Origin: Martinezella lusitana | GTDB taxonomy: Bacteria; Pseudomonadota; Alphaproteobacteria; Rhizobiales; Rhizobiaceae | Length of the DNA: 64,000 bases | NCBI RefSeq assembly: GCF_014207095.1 | Contig: NZ_JACHBG010000009.1 | Coordinates: 1 to 64,000 of the forward strand | Direction of reading: 5' to 3' | The notes under the pieces: generated by a model | What the model saw: the letters and a program-made list of their open reading frames with translations, nothing else | Databases searched by the model: none | What the model was told of the DNA's origin: nothing | Shown: positions 1 through 8,612 of the stretch, one piece after another | Layout: the number at the start of each line of letters is the position of its first letter | Position numbering within the stretch: position 1 is the stretch's first letter | Program-made: the position numbers and the translations under genes

Positions 1-38
1 AACTGCAGGCGCGATAACGCCACGATATCAAGTTCCAT
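1..38 (-). CDS. cydA: cytochrome bd ubiquinol oxidase subunit I, first 12 codons only
   Basis: Only the start of this gene is inside the window. Reading leftwards from an ATG at 38 gives MELDIVALSRLQ, which matches the conserved N-terminus of CydA, the haem-bearing subunit of the high-affinity quinol oxidase in the inner membrane. A purine-rich GGGAGAAAG lies just before the ATG at a normal ribosome-binding distance. CydA supports respiration at low oxygen, which fits the FNR/FixK-type boxes further right. Twelve residues are a small basis, so the call rests on the motif and the well-placed start. Confidence 0.7.
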   Translation of the reverse strand, partial: MELDIVALSRLQ

Positions 39-209
39 AGTCTTTCTCCCACCCCCTACGGTGTGTCTGACAGGAAGGCGGCGCCAAATGCGCCGGACTG
101 AAGATGGCAACCCAACGATCCGGAACAGACGAAGCTGTCGCGCAGGTCATCGGATCGTTACGGCATGAATAATGCAGGTGGGATGGCGGCTTGATCGAGT
201 GCCATCGCC

Positions 210-947
210 TCACGCTAAAGGTGGTTGTATCGTCTCGACCGGCGTATCTGGCGCCGGCATTGCAACGCCGAGATAGGGATCGATCCAGGCGATCTGATCG
301 ATAACGGATTTGACCCCTGGCACGTTCTCTGCAGCAACCTTAGCAGCAAGACGTTCTCGCTCGTCGAAAACGCTGCCCGACAGTTCGACGATGCCGTTCG
401 ACACATGGACATTGATGAAGCCGTTCCGGCTCCAGCTCTGATGCGCCAGTTCTGCGATCACCGCATTCGCGATCTCGTCGTCGCCGGCTGGCAGCTTGTC
501 CTTCGGCGGCATGTTTGCCAATGCCCGCATCAGGTCGGATCTACAGACGATTCCGACCACTTTACCCTGGACGACGACCGGCAAGCGTTTGACGCCATGC
601 TTTTCCATCAGGTCCACTGCAATGGCGAGCTCGGCATCTGGAGCTATGGTCACGACCTCGGACGTCATTACCTTTTCGACGGTCCTACCATGGGAGAGCA
701 CATATTCATCGGCGAGCTTGCCAGGGCTTGTCAGAAACTCCAGCAACCAGGATCGCTTGCGTTCGGTGCTCAATTCGCCGCGGCGAAGGAAATCTGCTTC
801 GCTAACTATGCCGACAAGGTTGCCGTCATCGGCGATGACCGGAAGACCGCTAACGCGATGATCGAGCATAATCCTGACGGCATCGATAACAGACATCGCC
901 GGACCCACAGTAATTGCGGGCGCATTCATGACGGCTTGGATCAGCAT
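210..947 (-). CDS. CBS-pair and BON domain protein
   Basis: This 245-residue soluble protein has two CBS motifs (about residues 1-60 and 92-150), each opening with a V-M-x-x-x-x-V-T-I/V pattern, followed by a BON domain (about 165-232). CBS pairs bind adenine nucleotides and often gate transporters or enzymes; BON domains bind membranes or partner proteins. I chose the ATG at 947 (MLIQAVMNAP), which aligns with the second CBS-BON protein at 2476-3171, over an upstream ATG at 971. A near-perfect FNR/FixK box lies about 95 bp upstream. The gene may answer to low oxygen; its target is unknown. Confidence 0.88.
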   Translation of the reverse strand: MLIQAVMNAPAITVGPAMSVIDAVRIMLDHRVSGLPVIADDGNLVGIVSEADFLRRGELSTERKRSWLLEFLTSPGKLADEYVLSHGRTVEKVMTSEVVTIAPDAELAIAVDLMEKHGVKRLPVVVQGKVVGIVCRSDLMRALANMPPKDKLPAGDDEIANAVIAELAHQSWSRNGFINVHVSNGIVELSGSVFDERERLAAKVAAENVPGVKSVIDQIAWIDPYLGVAMPAPDTPVETIQPPLA

Positions 948-1039
948 GTTCGTCTCCTTTTCAGAACGCATAGCGCAGCGAGGGGAGGCCTTGCGCGGCG
1001 TGATGAACCCAGAGTTATCAACACCTTCGCGGCGGCGCT

Positions 1040-1053
1040 TTGATCGGTGTCAA
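1040..1053 (-). promoter_or_regulatory. FNR/FixK-type anaerobox upstream of the first CBS-BON gene
   Basis: The sequence TTGAT-CGGT-GTCAA matches 9 of 10 conserved bases of the FNR/FixK/FnrN consensus TTGAT-N4-ATCAA. It sits about 95 bp before the ATG of the 210-947 gene and after the end of the NRAMP-like gene. A perfect copy with the same CGGT centre precedes the second CBS gene, which strengthens the call. Confidence 0.55.
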
Positions 1054-1162
1054 ATTTGCGATGCGGCATGGAGGATAGGGTGATTTCAGCCGGCACGTCA
1101 GTTCCGCATAGCAGACGAGCGGACTCAAGGGCTTGAGCGCGAAGGCGAGGCCGCTGTTTCAA

Positions 1163-2479
1163 CTAGGCCGGAACGAACATCATGACCGCGGCTACCCCCA
1201 TGAGCGCGACGGTGATCCAGCCGATCCATGACGATATAGCTCCTATCCTATAGGGTCCCATGACCTTTGGATCTGCAGCCAACAACAGTATGACGGCAAT
1301 CAGGGGGACCGCGAGGAGCCCGTTGATGACAGCGCTCCAGAATAGAGCGTTCATGGGCGTGATCGGTGAATACTGAATGATCAATGCGAGCAGCACACTT
1401 ATTGCAATGACGCCATAAAAGCCCCGGGCATCATTCGGCGCTCGCTCCAGCCCGAATTTCCAGCCCATCGCTTCCGCCAAAGCATAGCCGGCGGAGCCCG
1501 CGAGCACTGGCACGCCTATGAGGCCGACGCCTAGAATTCCAAGCGCGAATATAAGGGCCGCGAATGGACCAGCCAGCGGTCGAAGGGCACTGGCGGCCTG
1601 AGCGGCAGTGTCGATCTGCGTGATACCGGCGACATTCAGCGTCACGGCGGTCGCCAGAATAATGAAGAACGCGGTAAGGTTGGAATAGAGCATACCGCTC
1701 CACGTATCCCAGCCAATCCGGTTAAGTTCGCGAGGTGCATTTGCGCTATCTTCGCACAGCGGCCTCGCCTCCGGTGCTGCATGCATTTCCTCAACCTCTT
1801 CCGAGGCCTGCCAGAAGAAAAGATAGGGACTGATCGTCGTGCCGAAAACGCCGACGACGACCGCCGCATAGGTCGATGTCGGAGTGATTGCCGGCCAGAC
1901 CGTCCTTAGAGCAACTTGGTTCCAATCGACATGGACGGTGAAGAGGACCGCCGCGTAAGCCAAAAGCGAGATTGTGAGCCATTTCAGGAATGACACGTAA
2001 CGATGGTAGGGAATGAAGACCTGAAGCGCGAGCGTGCCGAAGACGAAGAGCATTGTCATCAAATGACGGTTGAAACCGGTCACCAACTCCGCCACTTCGC
2101 CCATCGCGGCAACATCGGCGGCGATGTTCAATATGTTCGCTATCAGCAGCGAGAACACCACCACATAGAGCACAACTGGCGGAAATGTGCTCTTTATGTT
2201 TGCTGCGAGCCCGCGCCCGGTCACACGACCAATCCGTGCGCAAGTCGCCTGGACGACGGCCATCATCGGAAACGATACCGGCATGGCCCAAAGCATATTC
2301 AGGCCAAATTGTGCACCGGCTTGGGAATAGGTTGCGATACCACTCGGATCATCATCGGCGACACCGGTGATGAGACCCGGTCCGACTTTGGCGAGCGGAT
2401 GTTGGCGCAGACGCGCCAAGCGATCCGGAAGTCGCGAATACCAAGATCTCGGCCGGTCGGCTAACAGCTCCTCGCTCAT
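1163..2479 (-). CDS. NRAMP-family transporter with altered metal-binding motifs
   Basis: This 438-residue inner-membrane protein has about 11 hydrophobic segments and NRAMP-family features. In TM1 the canonical metal motif DPGN is DPSG (in GVADDDPSGIATYSQAG), so the ligand Asn is Gly. In TM6 the usual A/C-x-x-M-P-H is TTISPYLFF, so the ligand Met and the His are absent. Canonical NRAMPs import Mn2+ or Fe2+ with protons; these changes suggest a different ion or transport mode, as in the NRAMP-related magnesium transporters. It overlaps the stop of the upstream CBS-BON gene by 4 bp (ATGA), so the two are probably translationally coupled and the CBS protein may regulate transport. Substrate unknown. 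Confidence 0.85.
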   Translation of the reverse strand: MSEELLADRPRSWYSRLPDRLARLRQHPLAKVGPGLITGVADDDPSGIATYSQAGAQFGLNMLWAMPVSFPMMAVVQATCARIGRVTGRGLAANIKSTFPPVVLYVVVFSLLIANILNIAADVAAMGEVAELVTGFNRHLMTMLFVFGTLALQVFIPYHRYVSFLKWLTISLLAYAAVLFTVHVDWNQVALRTVWPAITPTSTYAAVVVGVFGTTISPYLFFWQASEEVEEMHAAPEARPLCEDSANAPRELNRIGWDTWSGMLYSNLTAFFIILATAVTLNVAGITQIDTAAQAASALRPLAGPFAALIFALGILGVGLIGVPVLAGSAGYALAEAMGWKFGLERAPNDARGFYGVIAISVLLALIIQYSPITPMNALFWSAVINGLLAVPLIAVILLLAADPKVMGPYRIGAISSWIGWITVALMGVAAVMMFVPA

Positions 2480-3171
2480 TTGGCACTGTCAGAAATATTG
2501 CTGACGCTCGCAGGCGAAATTACGGATCGATCAGTATAGCCGCCGGTGCCCCGCACCCTCTCGATAAGGGCCCGGATCGCCCGACGCTCGACATCGGAAT
2601 CGAGCCGCCCCCGAATCTGCACCTGTCCGTCTTTGACGACGACCTCGACCTTGTCGTGGCCAATCCCGAGATCCGTCGCAAGCCGGGTCCGGATGGCAAG
2701 CCCCAGTGCCTCGTCCCCCCTCGCGATCGTCTCGACAGGCGCATCGATAATCAGGTTCAGCAAGTCGCACCGGCTGATGATGCCGACGAGTTGGAAACCG
2801 TCGATGATAGGAACTCGTTTGATCCCGTGAGAGGTCATTATGCCGGCGATCCGGCCGATTTCCGTATCGGAGCTCGCGCTTATCACGTCGCGGCTCATCG
2901 CTTCAGCGACGGACCAACCGTGGATTTGTATATAGTTGCTCAGTTCGTGCCGTTCATCGGCGCCGCTCGTGCCCTTGCCGATCGGACCCCAATTGCTCCC
3001 GAGCCGCGGCATAAGGTCGCCTTCGGTCAATATTCCACATACCGCACCGTCATCGCCGACTACCGGAAGGCCACTTATGTTGTTGGCCCTGAGCAAAATG
3101 GCTGCGTTTCGAACACTCATGGTTGGCGAGACCGTGATGACGTTCCGTGTCATGATGTCTTTTGCTTGCAC
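2476..3171 (-). CDS. CBS-pair and BON domain protein, first gene of a transporter operon
   Basis: This 231-residue protein has the same plan as the 210-947 product: CBS 1 (about 1-60), CBS 2 (about 88-145) and a C-terminal BON domain (about 155-220). The start is a GTG at 3171 (encoding MQAKDIMTRNVITV), preceded by GAGGAA six bases upstream; no ATG fits the alignment better. Its stop overlaps the NRAMP-like start by 4 bp. A perfect anaerobox about 200 bp upstream suggests low-oxygen induction of the pair. A role as a nucleotide-sensing regulator of the transporter is inference from gene coupling. Confidence 0.88.
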   Translation of the reverse strand: MQAKDIMTRNVITVSPTMSVRNAAILLRANNISGLPVVGDDGAVCGILTEGDLMPRLGSNWGPIGKGTSGADERHELSNYIQIHGWSVAEAMSRDVISASSDTEIGRIAGIMTSHGIKRVPIIDGFQLVGIISRCDLLNLIIDAPVETIARGDEALGLAIRTRLATDLGIGHDKVEVVVKDGQVQIRGRLDSDVERRAIRALIERVRGTGGYTDRSVISPASVSNISDSAK

Positions 3172-3545
3172 GATTATTCCTCACCTTCGGTTACGACAGC
3201 TTTTCAACGGTTGTGTCAGCCGGCGCCCAGCTGCGACCCTCTACGTTTCTGCGCGAGGGAAAAGCTGTGGAGGCCGGTCAGTGCGGCTTGTCGCCTTTGG
3301 CTCCGCGCGTGGTTTGCTCTCCCTGTTTCCCTCGTGCGATGCAGTCTGTCGGGAAACGGTGCCTTTGCATTGATCGGTATCAATATTGGCGCGGCAGGAG
3401 CGCCTCTACCCACTAAACGCCCGAGGACTGCCTCGCGCATTTGACCTTCATGGAGAATGCACTGGTCCCCGGGGGGCAAGCCTTCATCGGGCTGAGCATT
3501 CAGATTCGATCTGGCGCAGACGAAGGTACCGAGTTGTCCTGATCG
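3172..3545. other. intergenic region between the CBS/NRAMP operon and the MgtC/DUF4010 gene
   Basis: These 374 bases hold the upstream region of the CBS-NRAMP operon, including the anaerobox at 3370-3383. Open frames here have no recognisable motif, and I see no other gene. Confidence 0.6.
3370..3383 (-). promoter_or_regulatory. perfect FNR/FixK anaerobox
   Basis: TTGAT-CGGT-ATCAA is an exact match to the FNR/FixK/FnrN consensus. It lies about 200 bp before the GTG start of the CBS-NRAMP operon, so a promoter with a fairly long leader is implied. Symmetry leaves its direction open, but the gene on the other side ends here rather than starts. Confidence 0.65.
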
Positions 3546-4844
3546 TTATTTCAGTAAGTGCTCCGTCAAGAGCCGCTCCACCATCGGCGTTGCTTCGAAC
3601 ATGCCGACGCCAGCCATCAGCGCAGTGGCGCTCGCCAAGAAAAAGCGTGCACCATAGTCGCGACTTCCAAGGGTCAAAGCATATGACGCCTTTGCCAGCG
3701 TATTGGCGATAACGGCCGCACCGAGAGCCGTTGCGGCAAATTCAGCACCAATGGTGTCAAGGATGCCAGCAATTGTGACGGTGATCGCATCAATATCTGC
3801 AAGCCCGGAGAGCGTTGAGACAACGAGCAAACCAGATTGCCCGAAAAAGGCGGCCGCGGCCCGCGCCAAAAAGCCGACAGCCACAAGAAGGAGCGCAGTT
3901 TTCAAAACGGAAAGCAGTTCGAACGGATTTCGTGCGCGGTGTTCAGTATGTCTCGCGGTATCATTCCGAGCAAAGATCAGCGAGAAACCGGCCATCACGA
4001 GGGCGGCGGCAACGAGTGCTGGGCTGAGGCGGCCTGCGATCGGTGGCGCAAGAATAGCAATATAGAGAAGTACTTTGAGATACGAAACGGCGTTTGCGGC
4101 CGTCGCGCCGGCAACCAAGAGTGCAGCCGAATGCCCCGCCGCGCTAAGGCGGGCATTCGTAACGGCAATCGCGGTTGACGATACCAAGCCGTTGACCGCT
4201 CCAGCGACGATCTCTCCACGAACTTGCCCGAATGCCTTGACTGCAACATAACCCAGGAAGGAAATGCCGGCGAGAAGAACGACCAATTGCCACGTGTCGG
4301 CAGGAGAAATCCCGCCGAATGGGCCGAGTGGTGCGGTCGGCAGGATTGGCAGGACGATGACAGCCATCGCAAGGAAAACAATCGCTGACCGCAACTCATT
4401 CCAACTCAATGTTCGAACGAACTGATGTAGTATTTCGCGGCTGGCCAGGATCGCTACGAGCGCAACGCCGCCTGCCGCCGCCAACCGCGCATTTCCGAGT
4501 ACGGCGAGGGATCCCAGCGCAAATGTCGCCATCGCTGTGACGGTGGTGGTGACGCTGTAATTGCCCTCTGCGCGCAATTCCCGAAACTGATAGAGGCCGA
4601 AGATTGCGCTAAAGATCGCGAACATGGCGATGACGACCAGGCCATACCTTGCCGGCTCGACGGAAAGCGTCTGCTCAAGAAGGCCCGAAAGACCGCCCAG
4701 CATGCCGGCGATCATGAAAGTGCGGATGCCCGCGGTCCGTTTTCCGGCACTTTCCTCGCGCTCGCGCCAATGGCGCTCTACACCGACGACTGCCCCGATA
4801 GCCAGTGCCAAACCAAGCCGCTCAAAAGATTCGACACTCTCCAT
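3546..4844 (-). CDS. MgtC/SapB-DUF4010 family membrane protein
   Basis: This 432-residue protein is very hydrophobic, with about 12 predicted membrane segments. The N-terminal 130 or so residues match the MgtC/SapB fold (GLALAIGAVVGVERHW near the start, then RTFMIAGMLGGLSG), and the remainder matches DUF4010. Short MgtC proteins modulate ATP synthase or magnesium homeostasis; the function of the long DUF4010 fusion is not established. The start is an ATG at 4844. It stands alone, with about 370 bp before the next gene on its left and about 480 bp of non-coding DNA on its right. Confidence 0.85.
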   Translation of the reverse strand: MESVESFERLGLALAIGAVVGVERHWREREESAGKRTAGIRTFMIAGMLGGLSGLLEQTLSVEPARYGLVVIAMFAIFSAIFGLYQFRELRAEGNYSVTTTVTAMATFALGSLAVLGNARLAAAGGVALVAILASREILHQFVRTLSWNELRSAIVFLAMAVIVLPILPTAPLGPFGGISPADTWQLVVLLAGISFLGYVAVKAFGQVRGEIVAGAVNGLVSSTAIAVTNARLSAAGHSAALLVAGATAANAVSYLKVLLYIAILAPPIAGRLSPALVAAALVMAGFSLIFARNDTARHTEHRARNPFELLSVLKTALLLVAVGFLARAAAAFFGQSGLLVVSTLSGLADIDAITVTIAGILDTIGAEFAATALGAAVIANTLAKASYALTLGSRDYGARFFLASATALMAGVGMFEATPMVERLLTEHLLK

Positions 4845-5320
4845 CCCAATTCCTTATTCGAACCCGTTGCATCTGTGTTGCTTCATCATCACATCTTTCC
4901 GGTGCGTCTGCTCAATGAAATCGCCGCTCCGATGGGCACCTGTCTTGAAACCAAGCCGATGATCAAGCGAGGCTGCACGATTATTGGCTTAATGTCATCG
5001 CCATAGACGAACGGGCGCCTCTTTCCAGCCGGCTGGACGTATCTGCTGCAGAGTCACCCTTGTGATCCATTCATCCCCATGTCGTCCTCCGCCAGCATAT
5101 TGTTGTGACGTTCGGAGCGCTCGTGCATCGTATCGGTCGAAACAAGCTCGAATATGCCCGCTTGACGTTGTCGAAAACCAAGGCCGTGCCGGGCTTGGAT
5201 GTCTTGGGTGCTACATCGGAGTGGGATCATGGTCTTTGGCCTCGCTTCGTGCATCGGGTCTCGTTAGAAAGCCTTAGCCGCACGATCGCCGAGCTCCGGA
5301 ATACCTTAGGGGGGAGGGGC
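4845..5320. other. 476-base stretch without a supported gene
   Basis: The stretch contains the likely promoter of the MgtC/DUF4010 gene. Short open frames occur on both strands, but none has a family motif, good start signal or convincing composition. It borders a decayed P-type ATPase and may itself be eroded coding DNA. Confidence 0.5.
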
Positions 5321-5908
5321 TCAGGCGACTGATCGCCGCATCGCACTATCGGGCGAGTTTGGCTCGCAGACGGCCGGCAGATGCGGTTGGATGCGCAGTG
5401 CCCGCAGAGCATTCAGAATGACGGCAACGTCGATCACCTCCTGCAGAAGAGCCTTGCACAGGCGTAAGATAGCCAAACGGCCGTCCTCGGCGACAGCAAC
5501 AAGTACCGAGCCGGTCGAAAGTGCCTGATGACGACCTGCCGTTCGACCCGTTTGCCGCGCTACGAAATCGTCTCCACCCACGATGACGCTCCGACCGGCG
5601 ACCTTTCCGATAACGCCTTCCCCCGGGATCTCGGTTGCATCCGATGGCACCAGTAGCGTTACACCTCGTTGCTGAGCAGCCGAAACGATGGCTTGGGCTA
5701 CGGGATGCTTGGAAGCTTGGTCAAGTGCTGCAGCAAAACGGGGCACATCGTCTTCGGACATGCCTAAAGGGCTTTCGATCGCGATAATCTCCGGACGGCC
5801 GTCGGTAAGGGGGGCCTGTTTTAGCGAGCACCAATGTGCGGATGCGTGCCGCCATTTCGGGCGATGTCATCACCGCGTGGACAAGCATGACCATTCCCTC
5901 GCTTTTCT
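5321..5908 (-). pseudogene. P1B-type (heavy-metal) ATPase remnant
   Basis: Readable ATPase pieces survive out of order with a full gene. First comes a stretch equivalent to the phosphorylation site, in which D-K-T-G-T has become AKTGP. A run of six C on the coding strand (5809-5814) then shifts the frame before LTDGRPE. Next is the nucleotide-binding part with the P1B signature Ser-Lys-His-Pro (SKHPVAQAIV), then a jump straight to the C-terminal tail ALLQEVIDVAVILNALRALR. The membrane domain, the GDG hinge and the rest of the HAD domain are missing. With the catalytic Asp lost and the frame broken it cannot pump metal. The first codons (MLVHAVMTSP) look like the start of a CBS gene. Confidence 0.8.
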
Positions 5909-7255
5909 TTAGTCCTTGATAACCGCGATTTCGGGCGGACCGGCGAGTGTCAGCCGCAAGCGACCGCGGTCGACGCGTTGGAGCATGATCGGCCCGGACT
6001 TTTCCTCCAGTCGTCGGCGCAGCAGGATCAGCCGGGTTTCCAGATTGTCCTTGAAGTCCGGCAGCTGCAGACGTCGGTCGCGGCGGATTTCACGGTTGAG
6101 GAAGTCTTGCTTGCCGCTGCGTGCATAGTCTTCAAGAAAGTGCAGCAGCAGCCGTCCGGGCACGCCGCGAATGAGATAGTCGTCGTCGACAAACAACGAG
6201 CCATCTCGCTGGTAAAAGCGCACCGCGATCCGTCGACCGGTGGGCACGTTCGCAATCTCCACGGTCGGCACCTGCGCCTTCTCGTGCTGGTTCGTCTCCG
6301 TCCTCTCGCGTTCGTCGGAAAGGAAGGAGAGCGCGGTGGCCAGATGCGCGGCGATGACGGTCAGCGCCTCTTCGTCGCGATGACGGAAGGCGAAACGCTC
6401 CGTCGATTCGGAAAACAGCACGCCCACCAGCCGTCCTCGTGCGACAAACGGCAGCGCGATTTGGCTGAGCGGCTTGTCGAGCGCCGGAAGCGGGATCGGC
6501 GTCGTATCCTCGATGCCCGCCATGGCCCGCACCGCCTGGATGTAGCGCTGGCCGCGACTGAGGTCGGTGATCCGCACGTTGCGCCGTCGCTCGGCTGCTG
6601 CCCCGATAATGCCGCGCCCGAGCGGAACCTCGGCGCCGAAGCCGAAGCGGCCGTAGCCGCGACTGGCGATCGTCGTCAGTCCGCTGCGTTCGCCGTCCGG
6701 CACCAACACCATTGAATGCCGGTAGCCGAAGAGCTCGCCCAGGCCCTCAATCGCCACATCGAGCAGCGTTTCTGGATCGCCGCAGTCGGACATCTGCGTC
6801 GCCAGCCTTGCCACCTTGCCCATAAGGTCGGGCAGGTGGAGCGGCTCCGGCTCGACCAGCGGATTGGCGGCCGGTACGGCCCGACAATCTTCTACCCGGT
6901 AGATGTCGACTGCACGCAGCTTCATGATTCCGGTCAGCCGGCTTTCCAGAATCGCCAGATGGACCTCCACCTGTTCGAAGGTTTCTCCCTCCATCTCGGA
7001 GCGCTCGAACACCAGATCGAGCATGTGCTGCTCGCCGCTATAGCCGTCGACTACCATCACGGTCGCGAGCCCGTTGCGTGCCACATTAGTGGCAGTCTTC
7101 GAAAAGAATTGGTTGGAGAGCGCGACATGCGTCTCATCGACGTAATGCACATGCGAGAGATAGGAAATATTGGGCATTCCGTCCGCATCGATCGTGGCAA
7201 TGATGGAGGGAATGACGCCCTCGAAACTGTCACGCAGCCTTTCGAGCGGAATCAT
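5909..7255 (-). CDS. PNPOx-fold flavoprotein with GAF and C-terminal winged-helix-like domain
   Basis: This 448-residue protein appears to have three parts. Residues about 10-130 resemble the pyridoxamine-phosphate-oxidase split-barrel (IIATIDADGMPNISYLS, later MVVDGYSGEQ), a fold that binds FMN, F420 or haem. Residues about 165-315 look like a GAF sensor domain with the typical GRGIIGAAAERRRNVRI segment. Residues about 330-440 look like a winged helix, ending in a basic, Leu/Arg-rich stretch (NLETRLILLRRRLEE). A sensor with DNA-binding output is my inference. It overlaps the end of the next PNPOx gene by 4 bp, so the two form an operon, divergent from a hemerythrin gene. Confidence 0.78.
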   Translation of the reverse strand: MIPLERLRDSFEGVIPSIIATIDADGMPNISYLSHVHYVDETHVALSNQFFSKTATNVARNGLATVMVVDGYSGEQHMLDLVFERSEMEGETFEQVEVHLAILESRLTGIMKLRAVDIYRVEDCRAVPAANPLVEPEPLHLPDLMGKVARLATQMSDCGDPETLLDVAIEGLGELFGYRHSMVLVPDGERSGLTTIASRGYGRFGFGAEVPLGRGIIGAAAERRRNVRITDLSRGQRYIQAVRAMAGIEDTTPIPLPALDKPLSQIALPFVARGRLVGVLFSESTERFAFRHRDEEALTVIAAHLATALSFLSDERERTETNQHEKAQVPTVEIANVPTGRRIAVRFYQRDGSLFVDDDYLIRGVPGRLLLHFLEDYARSGKQDFLNREIRRDRRLQLPDFKDNLETRLILLRRRLEEKSGPIMLQRVDRGRLRLTLAGPPEIAVIKD

Positions 7256-7728
7256 GCGGCAGCTTCCGGCGTTAGCCTGCGTCCGGCGCCTGGGCCAGGC
7301 GTCTGCTCGAAGATCTCCCGAGGCTCGATTGTCAGGCAGACGAGTTCTTGGTCCGAGAGCGTGCTGGAGAGTTGCATCTGGGTGACGCCGAGCGCCAGCA
7401 TCCGCGAGAGCTGTTCTGCGACGTAGGCCTGGCCCAACGCCTGCCAGGCGGCACTTGCGGGTTCCGCCTCCAGGATCCGCCCCTTAATCTGGCAGGCCTT
7501 GTAGTCGTCAGCCCGCACATAGGTCGTGGCAATCGGCCGACCGGCTAGTGCTTCGCCCACAGCCTTCGGCCATTGGCAGCGGGACGCGAGAAAGTGTATG
7601 TGCCTGCTCTGCCGGTCGAAGCGTACGCCCGAGCCGCGGCCAATCATCGGCCGGCCGGCTTCGTCGCGCGTCGCAAACAGGATCATGACAGGACTTTCTA
7701 TGAATTCTACGAGTTCCGGCCCTAGCAA
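7252..7728 (-). CDS. small PNPOx-fold flavoprotein
   Basis: This 158-residue protein consists of one split-barrel domain of the pyridoxamine 5'-phosphate oxidase-like family, with the N-terminal MILFATRDEAGRPMIGRGSG pattern typical of the fold. It is too short for true PdxH and lacks its C-terminal motif, so a role in vitamin B6 synthesis is unlikely; FMN or haem binding is more likely. It is the first gene of the two-gene operon with the PNPOx-GAF protein (ATGA overlap) and diverges from the hemerythrin gene across a 168-bp shared region. Confidence 0.78.
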   Translation of the reverse strand: MLGPELVEFIESPVMILFATRDEAGRPMIGRGSGVRFDRQSRHIHFLASRCQWPKAVGEALAGRPIATTYVRADDYKACQIKGRILEAEPASAAWQALGQAYVAEQLSRMLALGVTQMQLSSTLSDQELVCLTIEPREIFEQTPGPGAGRRLTPEAAA

Positions 7729-7773
7729 TGTTTTCCCCCCTGAAATGCGGGAATAATATTTACTTAGGATATT

Positions 7774-7798
7774 CTTAGCAATCGTCCCAATTGCTTAG
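7774..7798. promoter_or_regulatory. candidate operator between flavoprotein and hemerythrin genes
   Basis: An imperfect inverted repeat, CTTAGCAAT - 7 bases - ATTGCTTAG, pairs at 8 of 9 positions and sits centrally in the divergent promoter region 7729-7896. Related TTAGGA units flank it (7764-7769 and 7795-7800). It does not match the FNR/FixK consensus. It could let one regulator, perhaps the winged-helix protein next door, control both directions. Confidence 0.4.
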
Positions 7799-7896
7799 GA
7801 TGGTTTTAGGAAGCGCTTTGGAAAGGCCTCGGCTATCTCTCGGCCATTAGCCCGGCACACAGGAAAAGGTGCCGGTCAACCAAGAGGAAAATCATC

Positions 7897-8604
7897 ATGG
7901 GCCACGAATTCTCGCTTACCAGCATTCCCGATCTCAACGGGCGTTATGATATCTACGGGGCGGTGCACAAGGGCTTGCGCAAGGCCGGCTGTGACCTGCT
8001 GGGCCGCCTCGGCACGGCCGATTCTCACGATGCACAGGAGACGGCCTTGCTGATCGGCGACCTGCGCAACTACCTGATGCTCGCCGCGTCCCATGTCAGC
8101 CACGAGGACGAAAATATCCATGTGGAGCTCGCCGCCAAGGGCGTCTCGACCGTCAAGGTGGATGAGCAGCATGACGACCATCGCACCGCCTTCGGCGAGC
8201 TGGAAGAATTGATTGTCGCTTGGGAAAGGGCTTGGCCATCGCACAAGCCTGCTTGCGGCCGCAAGCTCTATCTCGCTTTCGCGGCCTATATGGCCGACGA
8301 CCTCGCGCATATGCACGAGGAGGAAACGATGACCGCCCCGCTGTTGTGGCGCAACTTTACCGACAACGAAATCCTCGGCATCGAGATGAGCATCATCGCC
8401 TCCCTGCCACCGGAAATGAGCATGGCCTTCATGCGCATGATGATCCCGGCGATCAATCCAGTCGAGCGCGCCACACTCTTGGGCGCCATGAAGAAGGATG
8501 CGCCGCCGGACATCTTCCAGGCAGTCATCGATTTCGCAGTTCGTCCGAGCCTTTCAGCCAGCGATTTCACCCAGCTTGCCGACGCGCTGAAGCTGGCGGC
8601 TTGA
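7897..8604 (+). CDS. hemerythrin HHE-domain protein
   Basis: This 235-residue protein has the alpha-helical hemerythrin/HHE pattern of spaced His and Glu ligands: HKGLRK near residue 29, HVSHEDENIH near 68, EQHDDH near 90 and HMHEEE near 142. These would hold a di-iron site that binds oxygen, nitric oxide or peroxide. The ATG at 7897 follows AAGAGGAAAA at a good distance. It is divergent from two PNPOx-fold genes and is followed by a strong hairpin and a small Cys-rich reading frame. A redox or NO role is family-level inference. Confidence 0.85.
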   Translation: MGHEFSLTSIPDLNGRYDIYGAVHKGLRKAGCDLLGRLGTADSHDAQETALLIGDLRNYLMLAASHVSHEDENIHVELAAKGVSTVKVDEQHDDHRTAFGELEELIVAWERAWPSHKPACGRKLYLAFAAYMADDLAHMHEEETMTAPLLWRNFTDNEILGIEMSIIASLPPEMSMAFMRMMIPAINPVERATLLGAMKKDAPPDIFQAVIDFAVRPSLSASDFTQLADALKLAA

Positions 8605-8612
8605 GAAGACGA

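Noticed and set aside
28..213. A 61-codon frame on the minus strand at the left edge
   Set aside because: It overlaps the start of cydA, has no ribosome-binding site and shows no protein-like features; the region is better read as the cydA promoter.
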